A stretch of DNA of 25,858 bases from assembly GCA_017632695.1 (NCBI GenBank), contig JAGBQS010000045.1, positions 1-25,858 of the forward strand, given 5' to 3'. This stretch comes from Bacteroidales bacterium (lineage in GTDB: Bacteria; Bacteroidota; Bacteroidia; Bacteroidales; UBA3663). The notes beneath the pieces were generated by a model. That model had not been told where the DNA came from. It worked only from the letters and a program-made list of their open reading frames with translations, and made no database searches. The position numbers and the translations under genes were made by a program. Numbering within the stretch: position 1 is the stretch's first letter; every line of letters starts with the position of its first letter. Of this stretch, positions 9,082 to 17,205 are shown piece by piece.

Positions 9082-10881
9082 TTATTTGGCTGTCTTATCG
9101 TAACTGCCGTTCTCTCCGCTACCGAAGGCTGAGTTCTGAACCAGATTCTTGTTCACCTTCAGCTCCTCCAGGTTGTAAGGCCAGTAGATACGGTCCATCT
9201 TCGTAAACGAATTCTGGATGATGGTGGCACTGCTTGCGCTCTTGTTCGGCACCTTGGTACGCAGATAGTTGGTATTGCCGTCGCGACGGCTGCGGCGTAC
9301 AAGGTCGAAGAAACGCTTTCCTTCGAACATCAGTTCGCGCTCGCGCTCGTCGTAAACCAGATTGGTGATCAGGCTCTTCGAAGCGAAGTTGTTCATCACC
9401 AGCGTATCCTTGTAGCTTGTCACATAGAGCGAACGCTTGTTGACGGCACTCACCAGGACAAAGGCCTGCTCCAGATAGGAGGAATCGGCTGCGGTCATCT
9501 CCTCGGCGTCCGACATCTTCTGGCTCAGGGCTTCGGCCTTCAGCAGCATGATATCGGTCAGACGATAGATGATGAAGTTCGACTTGTTATACGAGGCGTA
9601 ATTCGAAGAGGCACCCGAAGTAGTGTACTGGGAACCCCAAGTCGGCAGACCCCATGAGAAAGCGCTCCCGGCATCGGTCGTATTATAGAAGTAGTTGGTC
9701 GAAGCAGGATCGCCCAGCTCAAGCTCCGAGCTGGTTGTGTACTTATTGATTGAGAGCGGATCGCCCGAGCCCGAGAAGCGCAGGTTCTCGTAGGCGCGTC
9801 CGTCGTAAACGCTCGCAAACACCTGACGGTCGGATGCGGTAACGTCCTTCGAAACATAGTCTGATGCCTTCACATAAGGAGCACGGTCAGCATTACCATA
9901 GAAGGAGCTTACCGGACCATTGCTGAGCGATGAGGTGGCATTACCCGTCTTGGTAAAGCACAGCTCGAAGATACTTTCCTGACTGTTACCCTCCACAAAG
10001 ATTTCGGAATAGGCATTGCCGAAAACAGGCAGGAACTGCGAGTAGCGGGTCTTGATCAGCGGGAAATTGTTGAAGGCGCTATAGTCTTCCGTATCGTCGA
10101 GTTCCTTGGCCTCTTCCTTCTTGCGGTTAATCACCAGATCGGCATAACGGATACAGTTGTCATAATCGTTCTGCCAGAGGTACAGCTCGCTCAGCAAAGA
10201 GTAGATGAACCACTTGGTCATACGGTTCTTGTTGTAATCGTAGCTGGAGTTTGACGATGCCTGGAAACGGGTGACGGCATCTTCCTTTACGTTCTCGAGC
10301 GAAGCGATCAGGTTCTGCAGGATGGTTTCGAACGGAGTGGCCGGCAGATCCAGGGTCTGGTCATCGTCGATGAACGGCTCCTCCGAATAAGGAACATCGC
10401 GGAAGGTGCGGATCAGATAGAAGTAGCACAGTGAACGGATGGCTGTGGCCTCTGCCAGATGTGCTTTCAGCTCACTCTTGGTGTACGACGGGTCGGACTC
10501 AGCCACCTTGGGAGCATTTTCCAGGAGAATGTTGCAGCGGTTGATGATGTTATAGAACGTAGTCCAGGAGGTATAGCCGTTATCGGCCGTAATATTCTCG
10601 GTCAGGATACGCTGAAGATTGACATCCTCCTCGATTTCCTCGTTCGAATTGTATGCCACGATATTTTCCGAGCGGAACTCGCCCCAAATCATCGCACGGC
10701 TGAGGAACGAATAAGTCTCCATCTCAGCATAGCATCCTGCGATCACACTTTCCACGTCGCCCTCCTCATTCCAGAACTCGTCGGCCGGAATGATGTTCTG
10801 AGGTTCGACCTCCAGGAAATCGCTGCAAGCAGCGCACATAGGCAGCAAGGCTGCCAGAGCCAGGGCTTTTACCTTTTTCAT
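9082..10881 (-). CDS. SusD/RagB-family outer-membrane nutrient-binding lipoprotein
   Basis: This is a 599-aa SusD homologue when started at MKKVKALALAALLPMCAAC (Cys19 in the lipobox, followed by SDFLEVEPQ, the very common SusD N-terminus). An ATG five codons upstream (10894-10896, METTY) is also possible and would still leave a lipoprotein signal. Family hallmarks are NIIPADEFWNEEGDVESVIAGCYAEM, the helix YTSWTTFYNIINRCNILLENAP, DIMLLKAEALSQ, and the C-terminal YDERERELMFEGKRFFDLVRR. It starts 26 bp after its partner SusC stop. It is clearly different in sequence from the other SusD in the operon, so the two pairs are not a recent duplication. Confidence 0.96.
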   Translation of the reverse strand: MKKVKALALAALLPMCAACSDFLEVEPQNIIPADEFWNEEGDVESVIAGCYAEMETYSFLSRAMIWGEFRSENIVAYNSNEEIEEDVNLQRILTENITADNGYTSWTTFYNIINRCNILLENAPKVAESDPSYTKSELKAHLAEATAIRSLCYFYLIRTFRDVPYSEEPFIDDDQTLDLPATPFETILQNLIASLENVKEDAVTRFQASSNSSYDYNKNRMTKWFIYSLLSELYLWQNDYDNCIRYADLVINRKKEEAKELDDTEDYSAFNNFPLIKTRYSQFLPVFGNAYSEIFVEGNSQESIFELCFTKTGNATSSLSNGPVSSFYGNADRAPYVKASDYVSKDVTASDRQVFASVYDGRAYENLRFSGSGDPLSINKYTTSSELELGDPASTNYFYNTTDAGSAFSWGLPTWGSQYTTSGASSNYASYNKSNFIIYRLTDIMLLKAEALSQKMSDAEEMTAADSSYLEQAFVLVSAVNKRSLYVTSYKDTLVMNNFASKSLITNLVYDERERELMFEGKRFFDLVRRSRRDGNTNYLRTKVPNKSASSATIIQNSFTKMDRIYWPYNLEELKVNKNLVQNSAFGSGENGSYDKTAK

Positions 10882-10907
10882 ATATGTTGTTTCCATATTA
10901 TATCAGA

Positions 10908-13900
10908 TTAGAAATCGAGGGTTATACCTAAGGTGAACGACTTGGCACGCGGAGTCTTACCCGAGTCGACGGCAGGGCCGTAGCCGTAGGATGCAACGTC
11001 CGGGTCAACACCGGTGTACTTGGTCAGCACAAACGGGTTGTTGGCACTCAGATAGAGATTCACCTTATTGATACCAGCACTCTTCAACCAAGGTTTCTTC
11101 AACTGATAAGAGAGCTGAGCATAGCTCATACGCAGGTAAGAACCGTTTTCAACAAAGCGGTCGGAAATCAGCGTATTGTAGTTCGAGGTAGCACCGTACA
11201 TGGCACGCGGAATCGAGGTTACGTCGCCTTCCTTACGCCAGCGGTAGTTCACAGCCTGGCTCTGGTTGTCGTTGCTGATCATAGCCTCCGACCACAGACG
11301 TGCCCGGTTCAGGATCTTGTTGCCCACACGGTAGGTGAACTGGGTGCTCAGACGCCAGTCTCCGTAGCTCCAGGCAAAGCCGAAACCACCCACCAGCTTA
11401 GGCAATGAAGAACCTAAGTAAACAATATCGAGCGCATTGATCTGTCCGTCGTGGTTCACGTCCTCATAGATGGCATCACCGCCCTTGAACTTATAGTTCT
11501 TGCCCGAGGAATCGTTGGTGTAATCGAAAGCCATGCGGATCGGATTACCGTTGGCATCGTAAATCACCTCACCGTTGGCATTCAGTGCCACCGGAGCAGT
11601 CTTGCCCGAAGCCAGGAAGGCAGCCTGTTCCTCGCGGCTCAGTGCGGCAAACGTATCGTACTCATACTGGTAAACACCCTTGCTGCGGAAGCCGTAGATA
11701 GAACCGAACGGATTATCAACCTGAATACGGGTCAGTACCTGATCGTTCTCGTTCTTGAAGGTAGAGTTCAGACTTTCGAGCACGGTATCATCCATTTCGA
11801 GGATGGTGTTTCGGTTGTTACCGAAGTTCACGTTCATATCGAAGGTAAACTTGCCGCGCTTAATCAGACGGTTGGTATTGATGTAGAACTCCCAACCGAT
11901 GTTGCGCATCTTACCGCAGTTACGATAGTCGACATAGGCATAACCGGAGTTCGACGGAACACGGAAAGAAGCCATCAGCATGTCGTTCTTGGTTTCCTGA
12001 TAAACCTCGAAGGTCGTTGTCAGACGGTCGTCGAAGAATCCGAGATCGAAACCGAGGTTGTAGCTCGACTTGGTCTCCCACTTCAGGTTCGTCAGCTTCA
12101 GGTTAACCGGAAGCATGGAAGTCATATCCATGTAGTTGGAACCCGAAGCGTACTTCGAGATATAAAGGTAATCCCTGTTAGGAGCCAGACCCGACTTACC
12201 CCAGCCGAAGCGGACGGAGAGCATCGAAAGGCCCTTTTCCTTCAAAGTAAGCAGGAAGTCCTCGTCGATGGCATTCCAACGGACAGAGGTCGATGGGAAC
12301 AAGCCCCAACGCTTATTAGGACCGAACTTTGTGGTACCGTCGGCACGCATCGACACGTCGAGCATGTAACGGCTCTTGTAAGCATAGTGTACCGATCCGG
12401 TGAAGAACAGCGAGCGCCACTCGGCATAGCTTGAACCCATGTCGCTGATCACGCCGCCTGCATCAGGCATTTCGATGCTGCCCGAAGCCAGACCGTAACC
12501 GGAAGTCGACTGACCCGTCGAACTGCCCGAATTCATTTCCATACGCGCCATAGCCATCATGGTGTGATCCGGATTCGAGAAGTAAGGAGACAGCGTCAGG
12601 GTGTGCTTGGTGGTAAGCGAAACACTCTTGTTGCTACCCGTCGACGAAGTATTATGGTCGTTGGCCGACCAGACCGTAGTCACCATATCGGATGGCAGAT
12701 AGCGGTCCACATACTCATTATATACATTCATATAAACCTGTCCGCGCCAGGTCAGGCGGGTACTCTCTTCGTCCAGGCCCAACAACTCGTAGTTCAGCAC
12801 CAGTTCCGGCGACAGGTTGTAGGTAGTCTGGACGTTCTTGGCCAGATGAGCCGAAGCCACCGGGTTGATGTAACCGCGCTGGTCATTCTTGAATGCCTCG
12901 CTGCCGATGGCGATACCGCTCTGCTGCATGTTGTAGTAGCGGTCGGTATTCTCGCCCGTAACAGGATCCTGCTCGTAGATGCTCATGTTAGGCATCTTGA
13001 TCTGGGCAATGGCCAGCAGACCGTGATAGTTACGCCAGTTCTTGGTATAGGTCATCGAGAAGTTGGTCGAAACACGGATACGGCGGCTGATGTTATAGTC
13101 GAGGTTGGCACGTGTAGAATAACGGCGCAGCTTCTGGCAGATCACAGAACCCGTTTCGTTATCGAAACCGCCCGAAATACGGAAGGTAGCCTTTTCGCCA
13201 CCGCCCGAGATGGTCACGTAGTGGTTCTGACGCAGACCCACCTGTGTCACGGCCTTACGCCAGTCGGTATTGTTGTTGTACTGTTCGTACTCCGAGAAAG
13301 TCGGATCGTAGTTGATCTCATTGATATTGCTGGCATTATCGTTCTGCTGCGGGTTGAAGTACGATTCCTTGAGCAGCATGGTGTAATCGTCACCGTTCAG
13401 CAGCTTCATACCCTCCGGCTGATAGGTAGCAGTCAGCTTCATCGAGTAGGTCAGCTTCGGCTTGCCGCGGGTACCGCGCTTGGTGGTAAGCTCGATAACA
13501 CCGTTACCGCCCTGCGAACCGTAGATGGCCGTAGCGGCAGCATCCTTCAGCACGTTGATGGAGGCGATATCCTCGGTATTGATGTTCAGGAGTTCGGCAA
13601 ACTTCTCGTCGTTCGATGAAGCCAGGTCGAAGTTCGACATATCGACATCCCAGACGTTACCGTCCACAACGATGAGCGGGTTCTCGCTGGTCAGACTCGA
13701 CAACGAAGATCCGCCACGCAGACGCATTACAGAACCCGAACCCAGGTTACCGGAAAGGGAGATGATATCGAGACCGGCAATACGGCCCTGCAGGGCCTCA
13801 TCGATGGTATTGATACCCAAGCCTTCGAATTCCTGAGCCGAGATGGTCTGCTTGGCAACCGAAATTTCGCGCTCCGGGATATGCAGGTTGTTACCCTCCA

Positions 13901-14237
13901 TGGTTTTCTGTTTGGTTACGGTTACCTCCTGCAGGGTGGTAGCCGATTCCATCATGACGGTGTACGAGGTACGGTCGATGGGGAGCACCTTGGGTGTCAG
14001 ACCCACATACTGGATGCGGATCTTATTCTTCTGGTTCACAACCTTCATCGAGAAGTTACCGTTCATATCCGTCAGACACGAAGATACGACACGTCCGTTG
14101 GCATCCACCTCACATACGGTGGCAGCCATCAGAGGTCCGAATTCATCCTCAACCGTACCGTGTACGTTAGTAATCTGCTGCGCCCGAACCGTCAGGCAGC
14201 AGAAAAGCATCAGGCAAATAGATAATATCTTTTTCAT
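10908..14237 (-). CDS. SusC/RagA-family TonB-dependent outer-membrane transporter
   Basis: This is a 1109-aa TonB-dependent beta-barrel importer. The signal peptide is MKKILSICLMLFCCLTVRAQ. A carboxypeptidase-D-like domain follows (about residues 24-95, VHGTVEDEFGPLMAATVCEV...LTDMNGNFSM), then a TonB-box-like stretch (LQEVTVTKQ). The plug contains IDEALQGRIAGLDI, VMRLRGGSSLSS, NPLIVVDG and VLKDAAATAIYGSQGGNGVIELTTKRG. The barrel ends in the C-terminal SFTLGITLDF. The start lies 10 bp after the stop of the 908-aa FAS1 gene, and its SusD follows after 26 bp. The plug signature differs from that of the other SusC here (IYGSQGGNG against LYGTRGANG), which fits two divergent import systems in one operon. 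Confidence 0.97.
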   Translation of the reverse strand: MKKILSICLMLFCCLTVRAQQITNVHGTVEDEFGPLMAATVCEVDANGRVVSSCLTDMNGNFSMKVVNQKNKIRIQYVGLTPKVLPIDRTSYTVMMESATTLQEVTVTKQKTMEGNNLHIPEREISVAKQTISAQEFEGLGINTIDEALQGRIAGLDIISLSGNLGSGSVMRLRGGSSLSSLTSENPLIVVDGNVWDVDMSNFDLASSNDEKFAELLNINTEDIASINVLKDAAATAIYGSQGGNGVIELTTKRGTRGKPKLTYSMKLTATYQPEGMKLLNGDDYTMLLKESYFNPQQNDNASNINEINYDPTFSEYEQYNNNTDWRKAVTQVGLRQNHYVTISGGGEKATFRISGGFDNETGSVICQKLRRYSTRANLDYNISRRIRVSTNFSMTYTKNWRNYHGLLAIAQIKMPNMSIYEQDPVTGENTDRYYNMQQSGIAIGSEAFKNDQRGYINPVASAHLAKNVQTTYNLSPELVLNYELLGLDEESTRLTWRGQVYMNVYNEYVDRYLPSDMVTTVWSANDHNTSSTGSNKSVSLTTKHTLTLSPYFSNPDHTMMAMARMEMNSGSSTGQSTSGYGLASGSIEMPDAGGVISDMGSSYAEWRSLFFTGSVHYAYKSRYMLDVSMRADGTTKFGPNKRWGLFPSTSVRWNAIDEDFLLTLKEKGLSMLSVRFGWGKSGLAPNRDYLYISKYASGSNYMDMTSMLPVNLKLTNLKWETKSSYNLGFDLGFFDDRLTTTFEVYQETKNDMLMASFRVPSNSGYAYVDYRNCGKMRNIGWEFYINTNRLIKRGKFTFDMNVNFGNNRNTILEMDDTVLESLNSTFKNENDQVLTRIQVDNPFGSIYGFRSKGVYQYEYDTFAALSREEQAAFLASGKTAPVALNANGEVIYDANGNPIRMAFDYTNDSSGKNYKFKGGDAIYEDVNHDGQINALDIVYLGSSLPKLVGGFGFAWSYGDWRLSTQFTYRVGNKILNRARLWSEAMISNDNQSQAVNYRWRKEGDVTSIPRAMYGATSNYNTLISDRFVENGSYLRMSYAQLSYQLKKPWLKSAGINKVNLYLSANNPFVLTKYTGVDPDVASYGYGPAVDSGKTPRAKSFTLGITLDF

Positions 14238-14247
14238 AATGTACAGA

Positions 14248-16974
14248 TTACTGGATGGTAAATTGATGCTTCCAAGGAGTCAGCTGTTTCTTATCATAAA
14301 TCAGGGCACCGTCAATCTCGTGTACCACGGCGTTCGAAGAACTGTAGATGGTACGGTTGTTGGATGTAGGTGAACCGCTGATCCAATACTCGCGGCTCGT
14401 CTGGTTGTACAGGTTCTTCTGGATAACCTGATAGCTGTTATCATAACGGTCGGTAACCGTCAGACCCGAAGCATTGGCAGTTACGGTAACCGGATAGTAA
14501 CGCTTGGAAACCGGATTCTGCTTACTGGTCTCGTATTTCATCTCAGTCACAGGATCGCCGCCGATGTAAATGGCATTATCCTGAATGTGATAGCGGATAA
14601 AGTCGTGGATAATCTTGGCGATACTGTCCTGCGTCGGAGTCGTCGTGGTACTTTCCGGATCTCCGTTGCCGGCCAGCGTCCAATCCTCCCAGGTAGGCAG
14701 GATTTCCTGATCGATAAGACGCTGGATGGTCGTATCGGTAGGAACATAAACCGTATAGTTGTAATGGTCAAACAGACGCAGGTTCAGACTACTGGTATTG
14801 TCCGTTGCATAGTTGGTGCAATAGTAGGATGTCGAACCTACGGTCAGCGTCTTCGAAAGCAAGGCGTCCGGCGAGGCATCGTTGGCCAGCAGTTCATAGA
14901 ACTTGGTGCAGGTCGAACCGTATTCCTCAGCCTTGTTCTTCAGGATGTCGTAAACGGTGTACTGGGCAGTCATCGGCACAAAATCCTCAACGGTGTATGA
15001 CTTACCGTTACCCGTCGATGACATATCGTAAACCGTAGTTACCGGAACATCCACACCCGTTTCCATCTGGAAACCGCCGGCCAAGCTCAAACCTGTTGAA
15101 TTGGAAGCCGAAGTATTGACACGGATAAAGCTTCCGGCCTTGGTCTTGTAGTACTTCTTTCCATCCTCGATGTTGCCGACCACGATCAGGTTATCAACCA
15201 GGTCGGTCAGACGGTCGTCGATGACGGTCGACGAAGCATCGCTGAGCGCTTCGCCTACAGTAACCGATCCGTCGTAATTGATGGTGCAGTTGTAACGGTG
15301 GGCAGCCAGTTGCTTGTTGGTCCTGTCATAGTAGAACTGCATCAGTACCGGATGGGCACCGTAGGTACACGGGTCGATGTAGTTCATGCAGACATCACCC
15401 TCCGATTCATCCGTGCCGTAGTTTTCAGAGACATTCCTTGGCAGGATCATGCTATAGTACGATTCCATGGAGTTCAGGTACGGACCGAACTCATAGCTTT
15501 CGATGGCATTATAGATAACGCCCATGTCCGAGCTTTCGTGCGAAAGAGCCGGATAGACAACCGAACGGAACTCACTGGGTCCGAAAACCTTGTTAACCAG
15601 GTAAACGACACCGTTGCAGCCCATGTACGACTTCACAATATCGGTCGGCTTGATACCCAGTTCCACCTTCGAATCGTCCAGTACGGAACCGAACTTCGAA
15701 GGAACGGCATCGATGAACGACTTGAGCATGTTCACATTGATCAGCTTCGAGATAGTTACGTACGGAACGCTGTCCAGATAGAGGTATTCCTCCCGCAAGC
15801 TCTTTCCTCCGCCGTTGTTCCACCATTCCAGCAAAGCCTCGTTGGTAGGCACAATCATGGCAGCAGCATCGTAGTGCAGGTCATAATTCATCGAATTGGT
15901 ATAGATATACTGGTTCCAGGCAGGGTCGAACTTCAGCAGACCCGTCATGGCAGCTGCATTCTTGTAAACAGCAAGACCGGTCGGGGTGGTATAACGCGGA
16001 TTGTTGGCTTCGCTGTTGTAATAACGGAGCACGAATACCGAGTCGCTGGTATTATACAGACGCTGGTAGTTGGCCTGATAGGTACTTGTGGCTGCAATCG
16101 GCACCGAGAAGCGGTTCATCTGCCTGGCCCATTCCGACATCTCCGGCTCCTGGCTGATGATTTCGGACATGTTGCGATTCGACTCGATCACGCCGTCCAC
16201 CACATAGATATAACCGTTCTTGCAGGTCTGTTCCGTGCTGATCACCTTCTTGCCATTGATCCACGAATCGGCAATCGTACTGTTGTCGTCATTCGAGATA
16301 CGCTGCAGGTCATCGGTCGTAATATTATTATAGGTCATGAACTCAGGCAGGAAGTGAATCATCGGAGCCGACGTATTGTCGCGCATGATGTGGATCGGCT
16401 TACCGGCCTCACGGAAACGCTTCCATCCGTCCATCTCCGGATCGTTGAGCGGATTGACAGGCATCTCGGCAACATACATGGTCGGCACGCTGTCGTAAAC
16501 CGACGACGCTGTAGCCCGGCGCATACAACGGCCGCTCTTCGGCTCCTCGCCGGCAGTCGTCGTACTTACATTCGACATCAGCTCCAACAGGTAGGCGTTG
16601 GTAATGACCGAATTGTTGAACAGCAGTTTCTTCTGGGTCAGGGTAAGCTGCTCGTAGCTGGAAACTTTCCAGTCGTTGTTCTTGAACCAAGCCTCATAGG
16701 CCTCATCGGTAGCCGCAAAAAGGGTGCGCGAACCGGTGTGAGACATGACCTCCGTCTGGTCCAGATCGTCAATCAGACGAATGGTGTACTTGAAAGTCTT
16801 CTTCTCACCGTTAACCTCGATACCCTCTTTCAGACGTTCGTAAATAGAGTTGCCCAACCACGAAGGCTGGCCCTCCAGGATGTCTTTTTCGCACGATGTG
16901 AACAGACCCGAACCGAACAGGAGTCCGGAAAGGGCGGTCAGATAAAGTGCGCTTCGTTTTGCAACTGAATTCAT
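14248..16974 (-). CDS. Large FAS1 (fasciclin)-repeat surface lipoprotein, 908 aa; first gene of the operon
   Basis: The start MNSVAKRSALYLTALSGLLFGSGLFTSC gives a lipoprotein signal with Cys28, followed by EKD. I see four FAS1-like modules by their first-strand motifs: RTLFAATDEAYEAWF (about residue 83), AAMIVPTNEALLEWW (about 371), YYSMILPRN (about 506, most diverged) and YTVYVPTDTTIQRLID (about 740). Closing strands of the form GYIYVVDGVIES (254) and GVVYLVNKVFG (455) mark the ends of modules one and two. It is larger than its two FAS1 neighbours. As the first gene of the operon, 10 bp before SusC, it is likely an extended surface adhesin or binding subunit. The ligand cannot be read from sequence. 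Confidence 0.88.
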   Translation of the reverse strand: MNSVAKRSALYLTALSGLLFGSGLFTSCEKDILEGQPSWLGNSIYERLKEGIEVNGEKKTFKYTIRLIDDLDQTEVMSHTGSRTLFAATDEAYEAWFKNNDWKVSSYEQLTLTQKKLLFNNSVITNAYLLELMSNVSTTTAGEEPKSGRCMRRATASSVYDSVPTMYVAEMPVNPLNDPEMDGWKRFREAGKPIHIMRDNTSAPMIHFLPEFMTYNNITTDDLQRISNDDNSTIADSWINGKKVISTEQTCKNGYIYVVDGVIESNRNMSEIISQEPEMSEWARQMNRFSVPIAATSTYQANYQRLYNTSDSVFVLRYYNSEANNPRYTTPTGLAVYKNAAAMTGLLKFDPAWNQYIYTNSMNYDLHYDAAAMIVPTNEALLEWWNNGGGKSLREEYLYLDSVPYVTISKLINVNMLKSFIDAVPSKFGSVLDDSKVELGIKPTDIVKSYMGCNGVVYLVNKVFGPSEFRSVVYPALSHESSDMGVIYNAIESYEFGPYLNSMESYYSMILPRNVSENYGTDESEGDVCMNYIDPCTYGAHPVLMQFYYDRTNKQLAAHRYNCTINYDGSVTVGEALSDASSTVIDDRLTDLVDNLIVVGNIEDGKKYYKTKAGSFIRVNTSASNSTGLSLAGGFQMETGVDVPVTTVYDMSSTGNGKSYTVEDFVPMTAQYTVYDILKNKAEEYGSTCTKFYELLANDASPDALLSKTLTVGSTSYYCTNYATDNTSSLNLRLFDHYNYTVYVPTDTTIQRLIDQEILPTWEDWTLAGNGDPESTTTTPTQDSIAKIIHDFIRYHIQDNAIYIGGDPVTEMKYETSKQNPVSKRYYPVTVTANASGLTVTDRYDNSYQVIQKNLYNQTSREYWISGSPTSNNRTIYSSSNAVVHEIDGALIYDKKQLTPWKHQFTIQ

Positions 16975-17040
16975 TGCTAAAGGTTGTATTTAATTATGTA
17001 GTATTTCAGTATCTTCAGAACAAGTGTGCCATGCGGCAGA

Positions 17041-17061
17041 AAAATCCCGGGCTAACCCCGG
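17041..17061 (-). promoter_or_regulatory. Leader hairpin with U-tract upstream of the SusC/SusD/FAS1 operon (possible attenuator)
   Basis: On the minus strand a short GC stem (CCGGG at 17061-17057 pairing with CCCGG at 17051-17047, 5-nt loop GTTAG) is followed by GATTTTT. It lies about 70 nt upstream of the first ATG of the operon and well downstream of the terminator of the previous unit. It therefore looks like a leader element rather than the end of a gene. The stem is only 5 bp, so termination would be weak. I found no convincing Bacteroidota promoter match in 16975-17160. Confidence 0.35.
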
Positions 17062-17161
17062 CAGGTATGGTTGTTAGCGAAATAAGCTAAAATAAGTAAG
17101 ATTCGTGTTTTCGGAATGATAAAAAGATGATAAGAAATGAAAAATGGTAAAAAGTAAAAAG

Positions 17162-17190
17162 GCACTGGGGCGGGCGACCCACCCCAGCGC
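17162..17190 (-). terminator. Rho-independent terminator after the split secreted-protein unit
   Basis: A 13-bp stem (17178-17190 with 17162-17174, including two G-U pairs) has a 3-nt loop. On the minus strand it is followed by C and TTTTT, then a second T run. It begins 15 bp after the TAA at 17206-17208. A T-run also follows on the plus strand (17191-17196), so it could work in both directions. Confidence 0.85.
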
Positions 17191-17205
17191 TTTTTTATAG
17201 AGAGC

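Noticed and set aside
15298..16968. 556-codon open frame on the plus strand opposite the large FAS1 gene
   Set aside because: It is the antisense shadow of a well-supported lipoprotein gene, with no signal peptide or domain pattern of its own and a His/Arg/Val-rich composition typical of antisense frames.
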